Part shown: in pieces, positions 26,684 to 35,864 of the stretch
Position numbering within the stretch: position 1 is the first letter of the stretch
Layout: each line of letters opens with the position of its first letter
Source: Bacillus sp. EB01
GTDB taxonomy: Bacteria; Bacillota; Bacilli; Bacillales; Cytobacillaceae
Assembly (NCBI RefSeq): GCF_000613125.1
Contig: NZ_HG964497.1
Coordinates: forward strand, 764,236 to 828,235
DNA length: 64,000 nucleotides
Reading direction: 5' to 3'
Notes under the pieces: model-generated
Told to the model about the DNA's origin: nothing
Database searches by the model: none
The model's input: the letters and a program-made list of their open reading frames with translations, nothing else
Program-made: the position numbers and the translations under genes

Positions 26684-27814
26684 ATGAAAAAAATTATCGT
26701 GATTGGGGCTGGGATTCTTGGTGCATCAACAGCCTATCATTTGGCGAAGATGGGTGCGGAGGTCCTTATAATTGACCGGGAGGATGAGGGACAGGCAACT
26801 GAGGCTGCTGCTGGCATTGTTTGTCCCTGGCTGGTTGGTGAGCAAAGTGAAGCCTGGTATAGGTTGGCAAATGCTGGGGCAGGGTATTTCCCAACGCTGA
26901 TGGAAGAATTAAACAGAGAAGGCGAGCAGGAGGTTGGTTACCAAAAAGTCGGTGCACTTATTATTCACCACGAGGAGTCGGAAATAGAGAAGTTGGAAGA
27001 GCGGGCAAGGTTAAGGGAAGGGTATGCCCGGGAAATCGGAGAAATTTCCCGCCTCACTGAACAGATAAGCAGTACGCTCTTTCCACTGTTATCAGATGGT
27101 TATCACTCTGTTTTTGTTCAAGGGGCGGCCATTGTAGAAGGACGCCTCCTGCGTAATTCGCTGCTTCGTATTGCAGAACGGAATCGTGCCGTTAGGATAA
27201 GTGGAGACGCGGAACTCCAATTTAAAGGGAGTCAAGTGACTGGTGCAAAGGTGGGAAGTAATTGCTATATGGCAGATATGGTCATAGTTTGTGCCGGCGC
27301 ATGGGCAGAGGCAATTTTTAAGCCGATAAGTCTTACTTTTAATGTAAACGTCGAGAAAGCACAGACTATCCACCTAAAGTTACCCGATGCAAAAGAGATG
27401 GAAAAGTGGCCGGCCGTTATAGATCCTTCCACACAGTACATCGTTCCTTTGGACGGAAGTAGGATCGTAATTGGTTCAACGACTGAAAGCGATAATGACA
27501 GGTATGATGCTCGGTTAACCGCAAGTGGGGTCCATAAAAATCTAACTGATGGACTGGAAATTGCCCCAGGCCTGGCAGATGGTATATTCCTAGGAGGAAA
27601 AGTTGGATTCCGCCCGTTTACTGCAGGAGGTGTTCCAGTCGCAGGATTCATACCGGGCTGGAAAGGGGTTATTACGGCCAATGGACTTGGGGCAGCCGGG
27701 TTAACAATGGGACCATTATTGGGCTTGCAGCTTGCAAAACTTGCACTCAATATCGAGCTGGATATCAATCTCAGCGATTACGACATAAGGAATGCAATTG
27801 TGAAAGAGAAATAA
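26684..27814 (+). CDS. FAD-dependent oxidoreductase (DAO/DadA family)
   Basis: 376 aa. It opens with the dinucleotide motif IVIGAGILGASTAYHLA. Later come YQKVGALIIHH, an internal YIVPLDGSRIVIGSTTE and a C-terminal GWKGVITANGLGAAGLTMGP, as in D-amino-acid dehydrogenase and glycine oxidase-like proteins. It would oxidise an amino or methylamino group using FAD. The substrate cannot be told from the sequence, and no glycine-cleavage or thiamine genes are adjacent. Confidence 0.88.
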   Translation: MKKIIVIGAGILGASTAYHLAKMGAEVLIIDREDEGQATEAAAGIVCPWLVGEQSEAWYRLANAGAGYFPTLMEELNREGEQEVGYQKVGALIIHHEESEIEKLEERARLREGYAREIGEISRLTEQISSTLFPLLSDGYHSVFVQGAAIVEGRLLRNSLLRIAERNRAVRISGDAELQFKGSQVTGAKVGSNCYMADMVIVCAGAWAEAIFKPISLTFNVNVEKAQTIHLKLPDAKEMEKWPAVIDPSTQYIVPLDGSRIVIGSTTESDNDRYDARLTASGVHKNLTDGLEIAPGLADGIFLGGKVGFRPFTAGGVPVAGFIPGWKGVITANGLGAAGLTMGPLLGLQLAKLALNIELDINLSDYDIRNAIVKEK

Positions 27815-28418
27815 AAAACAGCCTTCGGTTAATGAAAAAGCAGTTGCCAGGAAAGCGTATTAAGCAGACTGCGCTTTCTTTTGGATTGCATTCGGAAATC
27901 CTTTATTTAATAAAAATGGCCTTGGTATAATTCCTTTGTCTTGGCACAAACTAAGAGGAATAATTGCATAGCTGAAGGGAAGGGCATTCACATGTGGCTA
28001 TTAGTAATAAGTGCCATTCTTTTTCCTCTACTTGTTTTTTTTATGCCTAAAAGGATTCCCCTAATAGATTTATATGCCACAACTGGTATGGCCACGTATT
28101 TCCAATTACTGACCGACGTCTATCTTCATATTAAATTAGACTGGTATGGGTATTTTTCCGACAATCAAAAGGCCGAGTGGTCGACTACGCTATTAACTCC
28201 GCTCTATTTATCGTTTTCGGCAAGAAGACTCCATCTGATTTGTGTTACGAGCGGAGCCCAACAATTCAGGTGGAGATGAATTGCCGTCAGCCGATGCTGA
28301 AGCTAATTTTCACAAATTTTTGATTTAAAACCGAACAAACATTCGCCTTTCATCCAACCTATTGCTATAATTATAGATAGGAAAACCAATCTATCTGGCA
28401 GGAAAGGCGGTGAGCAAA

Positions 28419-29762
28419 ATGGCTAAAAAGAAACCAGTTAAGGTATTGCGTAAACGAAAGAAAACCGAAACCATTCAACGGTTCACTCAAAAACAGAATA
28501 TTGGACGAGCGAGTCTTACCGCCAAGGAATTCCGCCTGCTTCAACGCATGTCACATAGTTCCAAAGCGTTGCGTAATGTTGGATTATATACGATGAAACA
28601 AAGTTATTTGACGAACAATCGAATTGCAACCGTTAAAGAAGTAGACGCTGCCATGCAGGCTGATGTGAACTATTGGGGTGTTCAATCGAACTCCGTCCAG
28701 GCTATTCGGAGGACGTTGTATGCAGAAGTAAAAAGCTTTTTCGAGGCGTTGAAAAAGTGGAAGGAAAACCCTGAGACATTCACTGGCCGTCCTAAATTTC
28801 CGAAATACTCCCGATCTACCGAAAAGCGCGTGATCGAAATCTTTCAAGTCCCTAAAGTGGATAAAAACGGGTTTTGGGCAATTCCCATGAATACTGAATT
28901 CAGAAAACGTTTCGGTTCTATCAAGATACGTATGCCAAAAAACTTGTTAAACAGGAGGATCTCCTACATTGAAATTGTGCCCAAGCAAAAAGGTCGGTTC
29001 TTTGAGGTGCATTACACGTATGAAGTGCAAATCGCTCAAATGAAGAAACAACCAACGACCACGGTTCATGCTTTGAGCTGCGATTTAGGTGTAGACCGGT
29101 TGTTAAGTTGTGCAACGAATCATGGCGAAACCTTTCTGATTGATGGCAAGGAACTAAAATCCATCAACCAATATTTCAACAAGAAGATAAGCAACCTGCA
29201 ACAAAAAAATAGTGAAAACGGGATTTCAAAACGGGTTGTGACCAACCAAATTGCGGAACTTTGGAACAAACGTGAACATCAAATCAACGGATATTTCTCA
29301 CAAACCGTCGGCCTGTTATTCAAAAAGGTGAAAGGATTGACTATCGATACGATTGTCGTTGGGTATAATGCCGGCTGGAAGCAAGAATGTAAGATGGGGA
29401 AAAAGAACAATCAGACGTTTGTACAAATTCCATTCAATAAGTTGATCTCTGCCATCGAAAATAAATGTATGAAAGAGGGCATCCGGTTCAGGAAGCAGGA
29501 AGAGAGCTATACGTCCAAAGCAAGTTTCTTGGATAAAGATAGGATTCCTGTTTGGTTAGAAAATGATAAATCCACCTACACATTCAGTGGCAAACGTATC
29601 ACTCGCGGAATGTATCGTTCCAAAGCTGGTCAGTGTATCCATGCAGATATCAATGGTGCGCTGAATACGTTGAGAAAATCGGAAGTTGTAGACTTTCACG
29701 AAACGATCAACGTTAAAACTCCAACTGTATTAAAAGTGCAAAAACGTAAAGCTGTTGCCTAG
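28419..29762 (+). CDS. tnpB: TnpB, RNA-guided endonuclease of an IS605-type element
   Basis: 447 aa. The N-terminal helical part is followed by an OrfB/RuvC C-terminal half. The RuvC-I aspartate is Asp222 (SCDLGVD) and the RuvC-III aspartate is Asp410 (HADINGALNTLRK). Where RuvC-II normally has glutamate (in IVIE-like strands) this protein has Gly315 (IVVGYNAGWKQ). Glutamates 361/362 in QEESYTSKASFLD, 46 residues on, fit the alternative glutamate described for some TnpB and Fanzor proteins. The CxxC zinc ribbon is degenerate. The start is ATG 28419, after GGCGGTGA. Expected activity is DNA cleavage guided by the RNA from the element's right end. Confidence 0.9.
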   Translation: MAKKKPVKVLRKRKKTETIQRFTQKQNIGRASLTAKEFRLLQRMSHSSKALRNVGLYTMKQSYLTNNRIATVKEVDAAMQADVNYWGVQSNSVQAIRRTLYAEVKSFFEALKKWKENPETFTGRPKFPKYSRSTEKRVIEIFQVPKVDKNGFWAIPMNTEFRKRFGSIKIRMPKNLLNRRISYIEIVPKQKGRFFEVHYTYEVQIAQMKKQPTTTVHALSCDLGVDRLLSCATNHGETFLIDGKELKSINQYFNKKISNLQQKNSENGISKRVVTNQIAELWNKREHQINGYFSQTVGLLFKKVKGLTIDTIVVGYNAGWKQECKMGKKNNQTFVQIPFNKLISAIENKCMKEGIRFRKQEESYTSKASFLDKDRIPVWLENDKSTYTFSGKRITRGMYRSKAGQCIHADINGALNTLRKSEVVDFHETINVKTPTVLKVQKRKAVA

Positions 29763-30067
29763 TGCATAGCGTAGTGGGTGTGTCAACCATCCAAGAGTAT
29801 TCGGCATGTTTGTGCCGGGGCTTGTAGTACATAGTCCGCAAGGCTATGACTTCGCCGAATCCATTCGGAGAACCTTAACTCATAGTAGGGAGGGTGCAAG
29901 TGGGAAAACGATCGTCCGTTGCCAGTACCGACCTAAAAAATACTTGGGGTGTCACCGTAAGGAGACATGGATTCTAGAGCGTCAATCTGTCTAGTGTTGG
30001 ACGAAAAGACCTAGAGTTCTAACTCAAGCCCCCACTGAAACGCTCTATCTCAGTGGGGGTAGTTGAC
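29763..30067 (+). ncRNA. Probable omega-RNA (reRNA) region and right end of the TnpB element
   Basis: About 305 bases of non-coding, hairpin-rich sequence follow tnpB (for example CATAG..CTATG around 29830). They end in the terminal stem CCCCCACTGA / TCAGTGGGGG and TAGTTGAC. In IS605-type elements the guide RNA scaffold comes from this position, and the guide is the flanking DNA. Here that would begin CCTTATGATAAAAG at 30068. The extent of the RNA is inferred from position only. A short open frame at 29806-29994 looks accidental. Confidence 0.6.
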
Positions 30068-30268
30068 CCTTATGATAAAAGTAAATTTATAAAAATCCTT
30101 TATATGGGAGTCTGGACAGCCTTTTCAGTGCTATATGAATGAATCGCAACCAAAACCCCGGCATGTTTTATCATGAAGAGTGGAAGCTGTACCACTCAGC
30201 CCTAACCTATCCTGTTTTATGAAAAAATACACTTTTTAGCAGGGGAAATCTCAAGTTTTTAAAAGGTG

Positions 30269-30294
30269 GTTTACCGATAAAAAAGTTAGGGTAA
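30269..30294 (+). promoter_or_regulatory. SigB-type promoter of the RsbR paralogue
   Basis: GTTTAC (30269-30274), a 14-base spacer, then GGGTAA (30289-30294), a close match to the general-stress SigB consensus GTTTAA-N13-15-GGGTAT, 30 bases upstream of the start codon. Confidence 0.75.
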
Positions 30295-30323
30295 TATCCC
30301 TTGTTGGAAGGGGGATTTAGGAT

Positions 30324-31163
30324 ATGTATGATTTTTCAGGTGTTATTAATAGAATTAGAGAAATAAAAGTAGATCTTGCCAATGAAATAACCGATAAACA
30401 AGTTGAGAAGTATCCTGAGCAGCTTGGACCAATTTCAGAGCAGCTCCGGGAACAAAGAGTAAATCTGATTGGGTTATACGAGGAATTGCTCGTTGATGAT
30501 CTCGATACTGCCCTGGCAAAGATTGAAGAATGGGGCAAAAAGACCGGCGCATTTTGTTCTGAACTCGGAATGACCATCGATATGGCGCTGGATGAACTGA
30601 ATTATTATCGCGAAGAAATGACCGAAATTATATGTGAAGTAGGCCAGAAAAATAAAGTGACGCTGAGTAATTATAATGAGGCGAACAAAAAATTGCAAAG
30701 AATCATTGATAAGGCTGCCCAAAGCTTCAGCATTGCGTTTGTGGCACATCATAAGGACATGATGAAAAAGGCGCAGAGGGAAATCGAAGAATTGTCGGTT
30801 CCAGTTGTTCCCCTTGAAGAAGGAGTGGCTGTGCTGCCGCTGGTTGGAACCATCGACACATATCGGGCCAAGCTGCTAATGGAAGAATCACTTAGGAAGA
30901 GTGCTCAGCTTGGTGTCACCTATTTCATCGTTGACCTATCAGGGGTTCCGATTGTGGATACGATGGTCGCAAACCAAATCTTCCAGGTCATTGATGCACT
31001 GAGGCTTTTAGGAGTTCAGGCAGTATTGAGCGGAATTAGGCCCGAGATTGCCCAGACTATGGTTCTCCTCGGAATAGACACATCCAGAATTAATACTTTT
31101 TCCAGCCTGCAGCAGGCATTGCAATCATTTAGGCTAACCCACTCAAATGGGGCTGCCATGTAA
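30324..31163 (+). CDS. RsbR-family STAS-domain stressosome protein
   Basis: 279 aa. The N-terminal half is a helical, non-haem globin-like sensor. The C-terminal STAS domain (about 165-275) has VAVLPLVGTIDTYRAKLLME, FIVDLSGVPIVDTMVANQI and VLSGIRPEIAQTMVLLG. Phosphorylatable residues are expected in the DTYR and DT regions. RsbR paralogues form the stressosome that senses stress and releases RsbT to activate SigB. The SigB-type promoter upstream suggests feedback. It is a single gene. Confidence 0.9.
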   Translation: MYDFSGVINRIREIKVDLANEITDKQVEKYPEQLGPISEQLREQRVNLIGLYEELLVDDLDTALAKIEEWGKKTGAFCSELGMTIDMALDELNYYREEMTEIICEVGQKNKVTLSNYNEANKKLQRIIDKAAQSFSIAFVAHHKDMMKKAQREIEELSVPVVPLEEGVAVLPLVGTIDTYRAKLLMEESLRKSAQLGVTYFIVDLSGVPIVDTMVANQIFQVIDALRLLGVQAVLSGIRPEIAQTMVLLGIDTSRINTFSSLQQALQSFRLTHSNGAAM

Positions 31164-31171
31164 GTAAGCTG

Positions 31172-31215
31172 AAGACAACCTGTATCCTGATATAAGGATG
31201 GAGGTTGTCTTAATT
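31172..31215 (+). terminator. Terminator of the RsbR paralogue
   Basis: Stem AAGACAACCT with AGGTTGTCTT (31172-31211), followed by AATTAAT. Confidence 0.75.
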
Positions 31216-31253
31216 AATACCATTTCAAAGTCAACCATTCCGCATTATAACTT

Positions 31254-33200
31254 TCATAAACAATGCATTTCTGCCTCTGCTTCATCCCATGGGACGGTAT
31301 AGCCGTGCCCCTTTGCGCAAAAGATTGATGATGAACTATAGTCGGGATCGGCATCCTTGTTATAGCCAATCCGCTCAATTACTTCATCCTGATTATGGCA
31401 AGGGTAATAGCCGGCAAACACTAGGTTCAGTGTGCCTTTTCCGCCAGTAATTGACGCAAACTCCGGACCATAATTCATGAATGTGGCAACGGGGACCTTG
31501 CCAGTTACAATTGTGTAGTTATCGTGTGCATCTGGTGCGTCAAAGCTGCCGTGGGCTGTTTGGATATCTGTTAAAATTCTTCCGATATGATTCACTTCAA
31601 CTTTTATCTTAAATTCATAGAAGGGCTCAAGCAGTATATTTCTTGCTTTTTCAAGACCCTGGCGCAGCGCCCGGAAGGAAGCCTCACGGAAATCGCCGCC
31701 CGATGTATGCCTGTTATGGTCCCGGCCAGTCAACAGCGTAATTTTCATATCTGTAACAGGAGATCCTGTCAAAAGCCCGTGATGATCACGTTCGAACAAA
31801 TGGGTTCGGATAACATTCTGTGTGCCAATTTCAAGGTCATTTGGATGGCAGATGCTCTCGAATGAAATCCCGCTGTTTCGGGGACCAGGCTCAAGCTTCA
31901 GATGAACCTCGGCATAGTGGCCGAGCGGCTCGAAATGGCCATAACCGACAACCCCTGGTCCGTCAATTGTCTCTCTATACAAAATTTCAGGTTCGGCAAA
32001 GCTGATATCAAGGCCAAAGCGGTCATGAGCAACCTGCTTTAACACCTCTAGCTGGATGACCCCCATCACATGGATATGGATGTCCTGCGAGCGCTCCTCC
32101 CAGCTTACATTCAACGAGGGGTCCTCGGCATCGAGCTTTTTAAAATTACCGAGGACATCCTTTGCGTTCAGACTCTTGTCAAATATGACTTTCGACTTCA
32201 ATGCGGATACCATTTCGTAGCTGGCAGATTCTCTTAACGTTCCAAGCCCCTCGCCGGCAGCAGCCTCGGATAATCCTGTCACAGCAACAATGTCCCCAGC
32301 ATAGGCCTCGTTGACTGTTGTAAACTTATTTCCGCTATATATCCGTATCCCGGTTATCTTTTCAAAAAACTCTTCGCCATACTGAACTTCATCGCGGACC
32401 TTCAAGGTGCCAGCCAGCACTTTAATGAATGTAATCCTTGTCCCTTTTTTATCGTAGCGCAGTTTGTATACCCGTCCGGCAAATGGTTGATCCGTTTGGT
32501 AATGAGTAATCGTCAGCATATCCAGCCTTTGCAAAAACTCGGCAACACCAACGTCCTGAAGCGCAGAGCCGCTCATGCAAGGGAAAATCTCCCCCTCATG
32601 AACCAGCTTTTGCATTGTTTCCAGCCAAAGCACTGGCTCATAGCCGTCCTCCATATAGCGTTCAAGGAGCTCGTCATCCCGTTCGGCAATGAACTCGGCT
32701 AATACTTCTTTCATTCGGCCATCGTCTTGCAATCCAGCTATATCACACGCATCCCCGGTAAGCTGGCTGCGAATTTCCTTGAGCACCCGATCCGGGTCGG
32801 CCCCTGTCCGGTCAATTTTATTAATAAAAAAGAAAACGGGAATATCGTGCTTTTTCAGAAGGTTCCAAACGGTTTCTGTATGCCCTTCAACACCTTCGAC
32901 GGCACTAAAAATAATAATCGCAGCATCCATCATTGCAATCGCCCGCTCCATCTCCGGCGAAAAGTCGACATGCCCCGGCGTATCAATCAAATAATAATCT
33001 GAGTTTTGGTACGTAAATCTCGCCTGCTCTGCAAAAACAGTAATGCCCCTTTGTTTTTCAATAACATGATGGTCGAGAAACGTGTCCTTGTGGTCGACCC
33101 GTCCTCTATGCCTAATTGCATCCGTATGGTAAAGCAGCTGCTCGGCAAGCGTCGTCTTGCCGGCATCCACATGCGCAAACATCCCGATTGTTTTTTTCAT
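31254..33200 (-). CDS. TetM/EF-G-like translational GTPase
   Basis: 648 aa, close to the Tet(M)/Tet(O) ribosomal-protection length. G motifs: AHVDAGKTT, RGITV, DTPGHVDF, NKIDR. The EF-G-like domains II-V follow, ending in a long C-terminal helix region. Family members either dislodge tetracycline from the ribosome or are chromosomal EF-G homologues of unknown role. No mobile-element hallmarks flank it, and its codon use looks like the neighbours, so a native chromosomal gene is more likely than a recently acquired resistance gene. Start ATG 33200 after GAGGTG. Confidence 0.88.
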   Translation of the reverse strand: MKKTIGMFAHVDAGKTTLAEQLLYHTDAIRHRGRVDHKDTFLDHHVIEKQRGITVFAEQARFTYQNSDYYLIDTPGHVDFSPEMERAIAMMDAAIIIFSAVEGVEGHTETVWNLLKKHDIPVFFFINKIDRTGADPDRVLKEIRSQLTGDACDIAGLQDDGRMKEVLAEFIAERDDELLERYMEDGYEPVLWLETMQKLVHEGEIFPCMSGSALQDVGVAEFLQRLDMLTITHYQTDQPFAGRVYKLRYDKKGTRITFIKVLAGTLKVRDEVQYGEEFFEKITGIRIYSGNKFTTVNEAYAGDIVAVTGLSEAAAGEGLGTLRESASYEMVSALKSKVIFDKSLNAKDVLGNFKKLDAEDPSLNVSWEERSQDIHIHVMGVIQLEVLKQVAHDRFGLDISFAEPEILYRETIDGPGVVGYGHFEPLGHYAEVHLKLEPGPRNSGISFESICHPNDLEIGTQNVIRTHLFERDHHGLLTGSPVTDMKITLLTGRDHNRHTSGGDFREASFRALRQGLEKARNILLEPFYEFKIKVEVNHIGRILTDIQTAHGSFDAPDAHDNYTIVTGKVPVATFMNYGPEFASITGGKGTLNLVFAGYYPCHNQDEVIERIGYNKDADPDYSSSSIFCAKGHGYTVPWDEAEAEMHCL

Positions 33201-33242
33201 AGAAGCACCTCAGCCTAATAGATGTACCCATTATAGCAAAAA

Positions 33243-33272
33243 CAGCAGACTCTCAATTAAGAGAATCTGCTG
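33243..33272. terminator. Hairpin between the GTPase and antiporter genes
   Basis: CAGCAGACTCTC pairs with GAGAATCTGCTG (one mismatch). It lies upstream of the GTPase and downstream of the antiporter gene on the minus strand, so it probably terminates the antiporter transcript. Confidence 0.6.
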
Positions 33273-33313
33273 CCGCTATAATTTAGGGTCTAGCAAACAT
33301 AAACTTTACTCCT

Positions 33314-35128
33314 CTACCCCAATTCATCCCTAAGCCTCTGTATGCTTCCCGAGCTCCCGCTAACAATCAGCCGGTCGCCAGTTAGCAGTTCTGTATCACC
33401 ATGAGGAATAATCGGGATGTCACCACGATAAATTTTTACAATCAGAGCATCACCAAGGAATGGCAGCTGGCGGAGCGGCAGCCCGTGGTATAGGTTGTTG
33501 CCGACAATCAGCTGCTGCAGGGTGCCAGGTTGAGAAATCATTTGGATCATGCCTGGGTTATCGACGAGTGATTTCATCAGTACCCGTGTAGAAATAGTGG
33601 TCGAAAACACGGTATATCCTTCGGCGGTAAGCTTGCTATGCATTTCGGGAACCTCCGCCCGTACAATGATTCTTTCAACGCCCTTCATTTTTGCAAAAGT
33701 CGCGAATTCAAGATTTTTCTCTTCATCGCCCGTTCCTAGCACAAGGACATCGACCGAAAAGGCCCCGTCCGCAAACAGGGTTTCTGTGTTTAGTTCATCA
33801 AGTTCCACAATCGGGAAGTTGTGATCCTCATCATAAAGCTTGTTTTGTGCTGCACTGTAAACAGTGACCTCAAATCCTTCAGCCTGAAGATCAAGTGAGA
33901 CTGGAAGGGTGATCGTGTTGGCCCCCACCATGGAGACGCGTGGCTTCTCCGGTGAAATAGTCGGGATGCTCTTTTGGAACATCATTGGAGAAATGAAACA
34001 GCTAAGGATGGAAACCAATATGATTGCGCTGGCAACCGAATTCGAAATAATTCCGAAATCGAGGGAAACGGTTGCGACAACAATTGCCAGGCTCAGGGTT
34101 GCGCCAAGCAGAATACCCGAGCTTGTTGTTTCTGTCCATGAATAATATCGCCTTAATAGAAGGCTCGGAATGACCCTGGCAATATATATGAAAAGAAGCA
34201 TGACAGGGATGAGCAGCCAGACGTTTGGATCATTAAAAATAGCTCCGAGGTCAAGGTTAACGCCAATCATAATAAAAAAGATTGGAATCAGGAATCCGTA
34301 GCCGAATGAATCAAGCTGGTGAACAAAATCCTTCGACGGCGATAGGAGCGAAACAATAACTCCAGCTAAAAAAGCACCAAGTATGGCTTCGGCACCAAGT
34401 GCTTCCGCCAGTACCACAAACAAAAGGATCAATGCGAAGGTTCCGCGCGTCCCTAATTGGGTCGTTCCCCGGCGCAGGGACTCGTACACCTTGCCATTGT
34501 CCATTTTTTTAATAACAAAATAAACAATGAATACGAAAACTAACAGGATTGAAATCCAGATTGGACTTAAGCCGCCTTCCGTTTTTGAAGCAAGATAAAA
34601 AACAAACAGGAGCATTGTCACAAAGTCAGATAGCACGGCCGTTAGCAGGATTGTCTGCCCAAGTTCGGTGTTGAGCAGTTTCTTTTCTTTTAAAACCGGG
34701 ACGACAACGCCAAGCGAAACCGTTGCAAGGATGATTGCCATTACAAACGGGTCCTTCACAAGCCCCATCCATTTCATCAATTCAGCCAATGCAAATGAAA
34801 GCCCGAGCATCAGCCCAAAAATGATCAGCGAAACAAGGAAAGGATTTGGGAGTTTTTCCGATGATTTTCCTTTTTTGCTAAAAGCACTGAAATCTATTTC
34901 AACACCGCTCAAAAACATTAGATAAATAAGCCCTAGAGTAGATAATACTGCCAGCCAGGGACCGGATTGTATAATGTCGAAACCGCTTTGTCCAAGGATG
35001 ATACCGACGAGGATTTCAGCCACAACGACAGGCATGAATTTAAGACGGAAACGGTGCAGTAAAATAGGTATAAGAAACGCGATAGAAACCACGAGCATAA
35101 GTCCGGTAAAAGATGCATGTTCCTGCAT
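33314..35128 (-). CDS. CPA2 cation:proton antiporter with RCK domains
   Basis: 604 aa. About twelve membrane helices (residues 1-385) have GVEIDFSAFSKKG and LGAFLAGVIVSL, as in KefB/Na_H_exchanger proteins. A degenerate RCK-N domain (VSMVGANTITLPV) and an RCK-C domain (LPLRQLPFLGDALIVKIYRG) complete the chain. It would exchange K+ or Na+ for H+ under control of a cytosolic ligand. The first RCK domain lacks the GxGxxG nucleotide loop, so ligand control is probably by the C-terminal part. Start ATG 35128 after GAGGTGA. Confidence 0.88.
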   Translation of the reverse strand: MQEHASFTGLMLVVSIAFLIPILLHRFRLKFMPVVVAEILVGIILGQSGFDIIQSGPWLAVLSTLGLIYLMFLSGVEIDFSAFSKKGKSSEKLPNPFLVSLIIFGLMLGLSFALAELMKWMGLVKDPFVMAIILATVSLGVVVPVLKEKKLLNTELGQTILLTAVLSDFVTMLLFVFYLASKTEGGLSPIWISILLVFVFIVYFVIKKMDNGKVYESLRRGTTQLGTRGTFALILLFVVLAEALGAEAILGAFLAGVIVSLLSPSKDFVHQLDSFGYGFLIPIFFIMIGVNLDLGAIFNDPNVWLLIPVMLLFIYIARVIPSLLLRRYYSWTETTSSGILLGATLSLAIVVATVSLDFGIISNSVASAIILVSILSCFISPMMFQKSIPTISPEKPRVSMVGANTITLPVSLDLQAEGFEVTVYSAAQNKLYDEDHNFPIVELDELNTETLFADGAFSVDVLVLGTGDEEKNLEFATFAKMKGVERIIVRAEVPEMHSKLTAEGYTVFSTTISTRVLMKSLVDNPGMIQMISQPGTLQQLIVGNNLYHGLPLRQLPFLGDALIVKIYRGDIPIIPHGDTELLTGDRLIVSGSSGSIQRLRDELG

Positions 35129-35267
35129 TTGGTCACCTCTTTATCATGAGTATTTAAAAAATCAAACGATACCATAGTTTTTACTGAAATACAATCTTTT
35201 TTCAAAAAGGAGGGAAGTCCGCCGCAGGTGCGGAATAAAGTTAACCATCAAGGAAAGGAGATGTGGA

Positions 35268-35810
35268 ATGAACACAGAAACCAACTTTTTAAAAATTGTA
35301 ACAGAAAGCTTCAAAGGAATGAAGGCACAGGCAGAGCGTGCGATGGGGCAGCTGTCACTTGAAGAGCTGCATTATGCTCCAAACGGGGAATCAAACAGTA
35401 TCGCAGTTCTCATCAAGCATATGAGTGGGAACCTGAAGTCAAGGTTCAGCTCCTTTTTGACTGAGGACGGTGAGAAGCCGGACCGGAAGCGGGATGAAGA
35501 ATTTGTTGGAGCGTTCAAATCAAAGGAAGAACTGCTTCAAACCTGGAATGCCGGCTGGAATATCCTGTTCGAAACACTTGAAAGCATGACAGATGATGAC
35601 CTTACCAGGACAATCACGATCCGCAGCGAACCCTACTCGGCCATAAATGCGATACAGCGCGCAGTCGTCCACCAATCGGGTCATGTTGGACAAATCGTGT
35701 ACATCGCAAAAATGATTAAAGGCGACAGCTGGCAAACATTAAGCATTGCCAGAGGGCAATCAGAGAAGTGGACAGACGCTTACTCGGAGCAATTCAAAAG
35801 ACAGAGCTAG
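35268..35810 (+). CDS. DinB-superfamily protein (DUF1572)
   Basis: 180 aa, four-helix bundle type. It has SIAVLIKHMSGNLKSRF near residues 45-60 and AVVHQSGHVGQIVYIAKMI later; the His residues match the metal triad of DinB/YfiT-like proteins. Such enzymes are often thiol-dependent transferases, but the substrate is unknown. ATG after AAAGGAGATG. It is a single gene with a terminator shared with phoD. Confidence 0.85.
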   Translation: MNTETNFLKIVTESFKGMKAQAERAMGQLSLEELHYAPNGESNSIAVLIKHMSGNLKSRFSSFLTEDGEKPDRKRDEEFVGAFKSKEELLQTWNAGWNILFETLESMTDDDLTRTITIRSEPYSAINAIQRAVVHQSGHVGQIVYIAKMIKGDSWQTLSIARGQSEKWTDAYSEQFKRQS

Positions 35811-35837
35811 CGGTTTCAGCACAAACTTATGTAAAAA

Positions 35838-35864
35838 CAAAAGCGGGGAAGATCCCCGCTTTTT
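35838..35864. terminator. Bidirectional terminator between DinB-type gene and phoD
   Basis: AAAAGCGGGGA pairs with TCCCCGCTTTT, followed by a T-run. Confidence 0.85.

Larger units (their letters stand above)
28200..30067 (+). mobile_element. TnpB-only IS200/IS605-type element (IS1341-like)
   Basis: It carries one tnpB and no tnpA. The right end is well defined: an inverted repeat CCCCCACTGA / TCAGTGGGGG (30029-30058) followed by TAGTTGAC ending at 30067, after which CBO0543 coding sequence resumes. The left end lies somewhere between about 28195 and 28290 and could not be fixed. No target duplication is expected for this family. Without TnpA it needs a partner elsewhere in the genome to move. 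Confidence 0.8.
27992..30222 (+). pseudogene. CBO0543-family membrane protein gene, split by a TnpB element
   Basis: The 5' part (from ATG 27992, after GAAGGGAAGG) encodes MWLLVISAILFPLLVFFMP and then YATTGMATYFQLLTDVYLHI, the start of CBO0543-type small membrane proteins. It loses similarity near 28195. Beyond the element's right end (30067) the frame resumes with YDKSKFIKILYMGVWTAFSV. It then shifts frame at about 30138 and continues MNRNQNPGMFYHEEWKLYHS to a stop at 30220-30222. So the gene was interrupted by the insertion and has since acquired at least one frameshift. Part of the middle may also be lost. The family assignment is from memory of its conserved ends. Confidence 0.75.

Noticed and set aside
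28190-28418. A TnpA gene for the IS605-type element
   Set aside because: The space is too short and has no HUH or Y1 motif; the element is TnpB-only.
29806-29994. 62-codon frame downstream of tnpB
   Set aside because: It lies in the hairpin-rich right end that should encode the guide RNA, and has no ribosome binding site.
31254-33200. Acquired tetracycline-resistance gene on a mobile element
   Set aside because: No integrase, transposase or conjugation genes nearby, and codon use like the surroundings.
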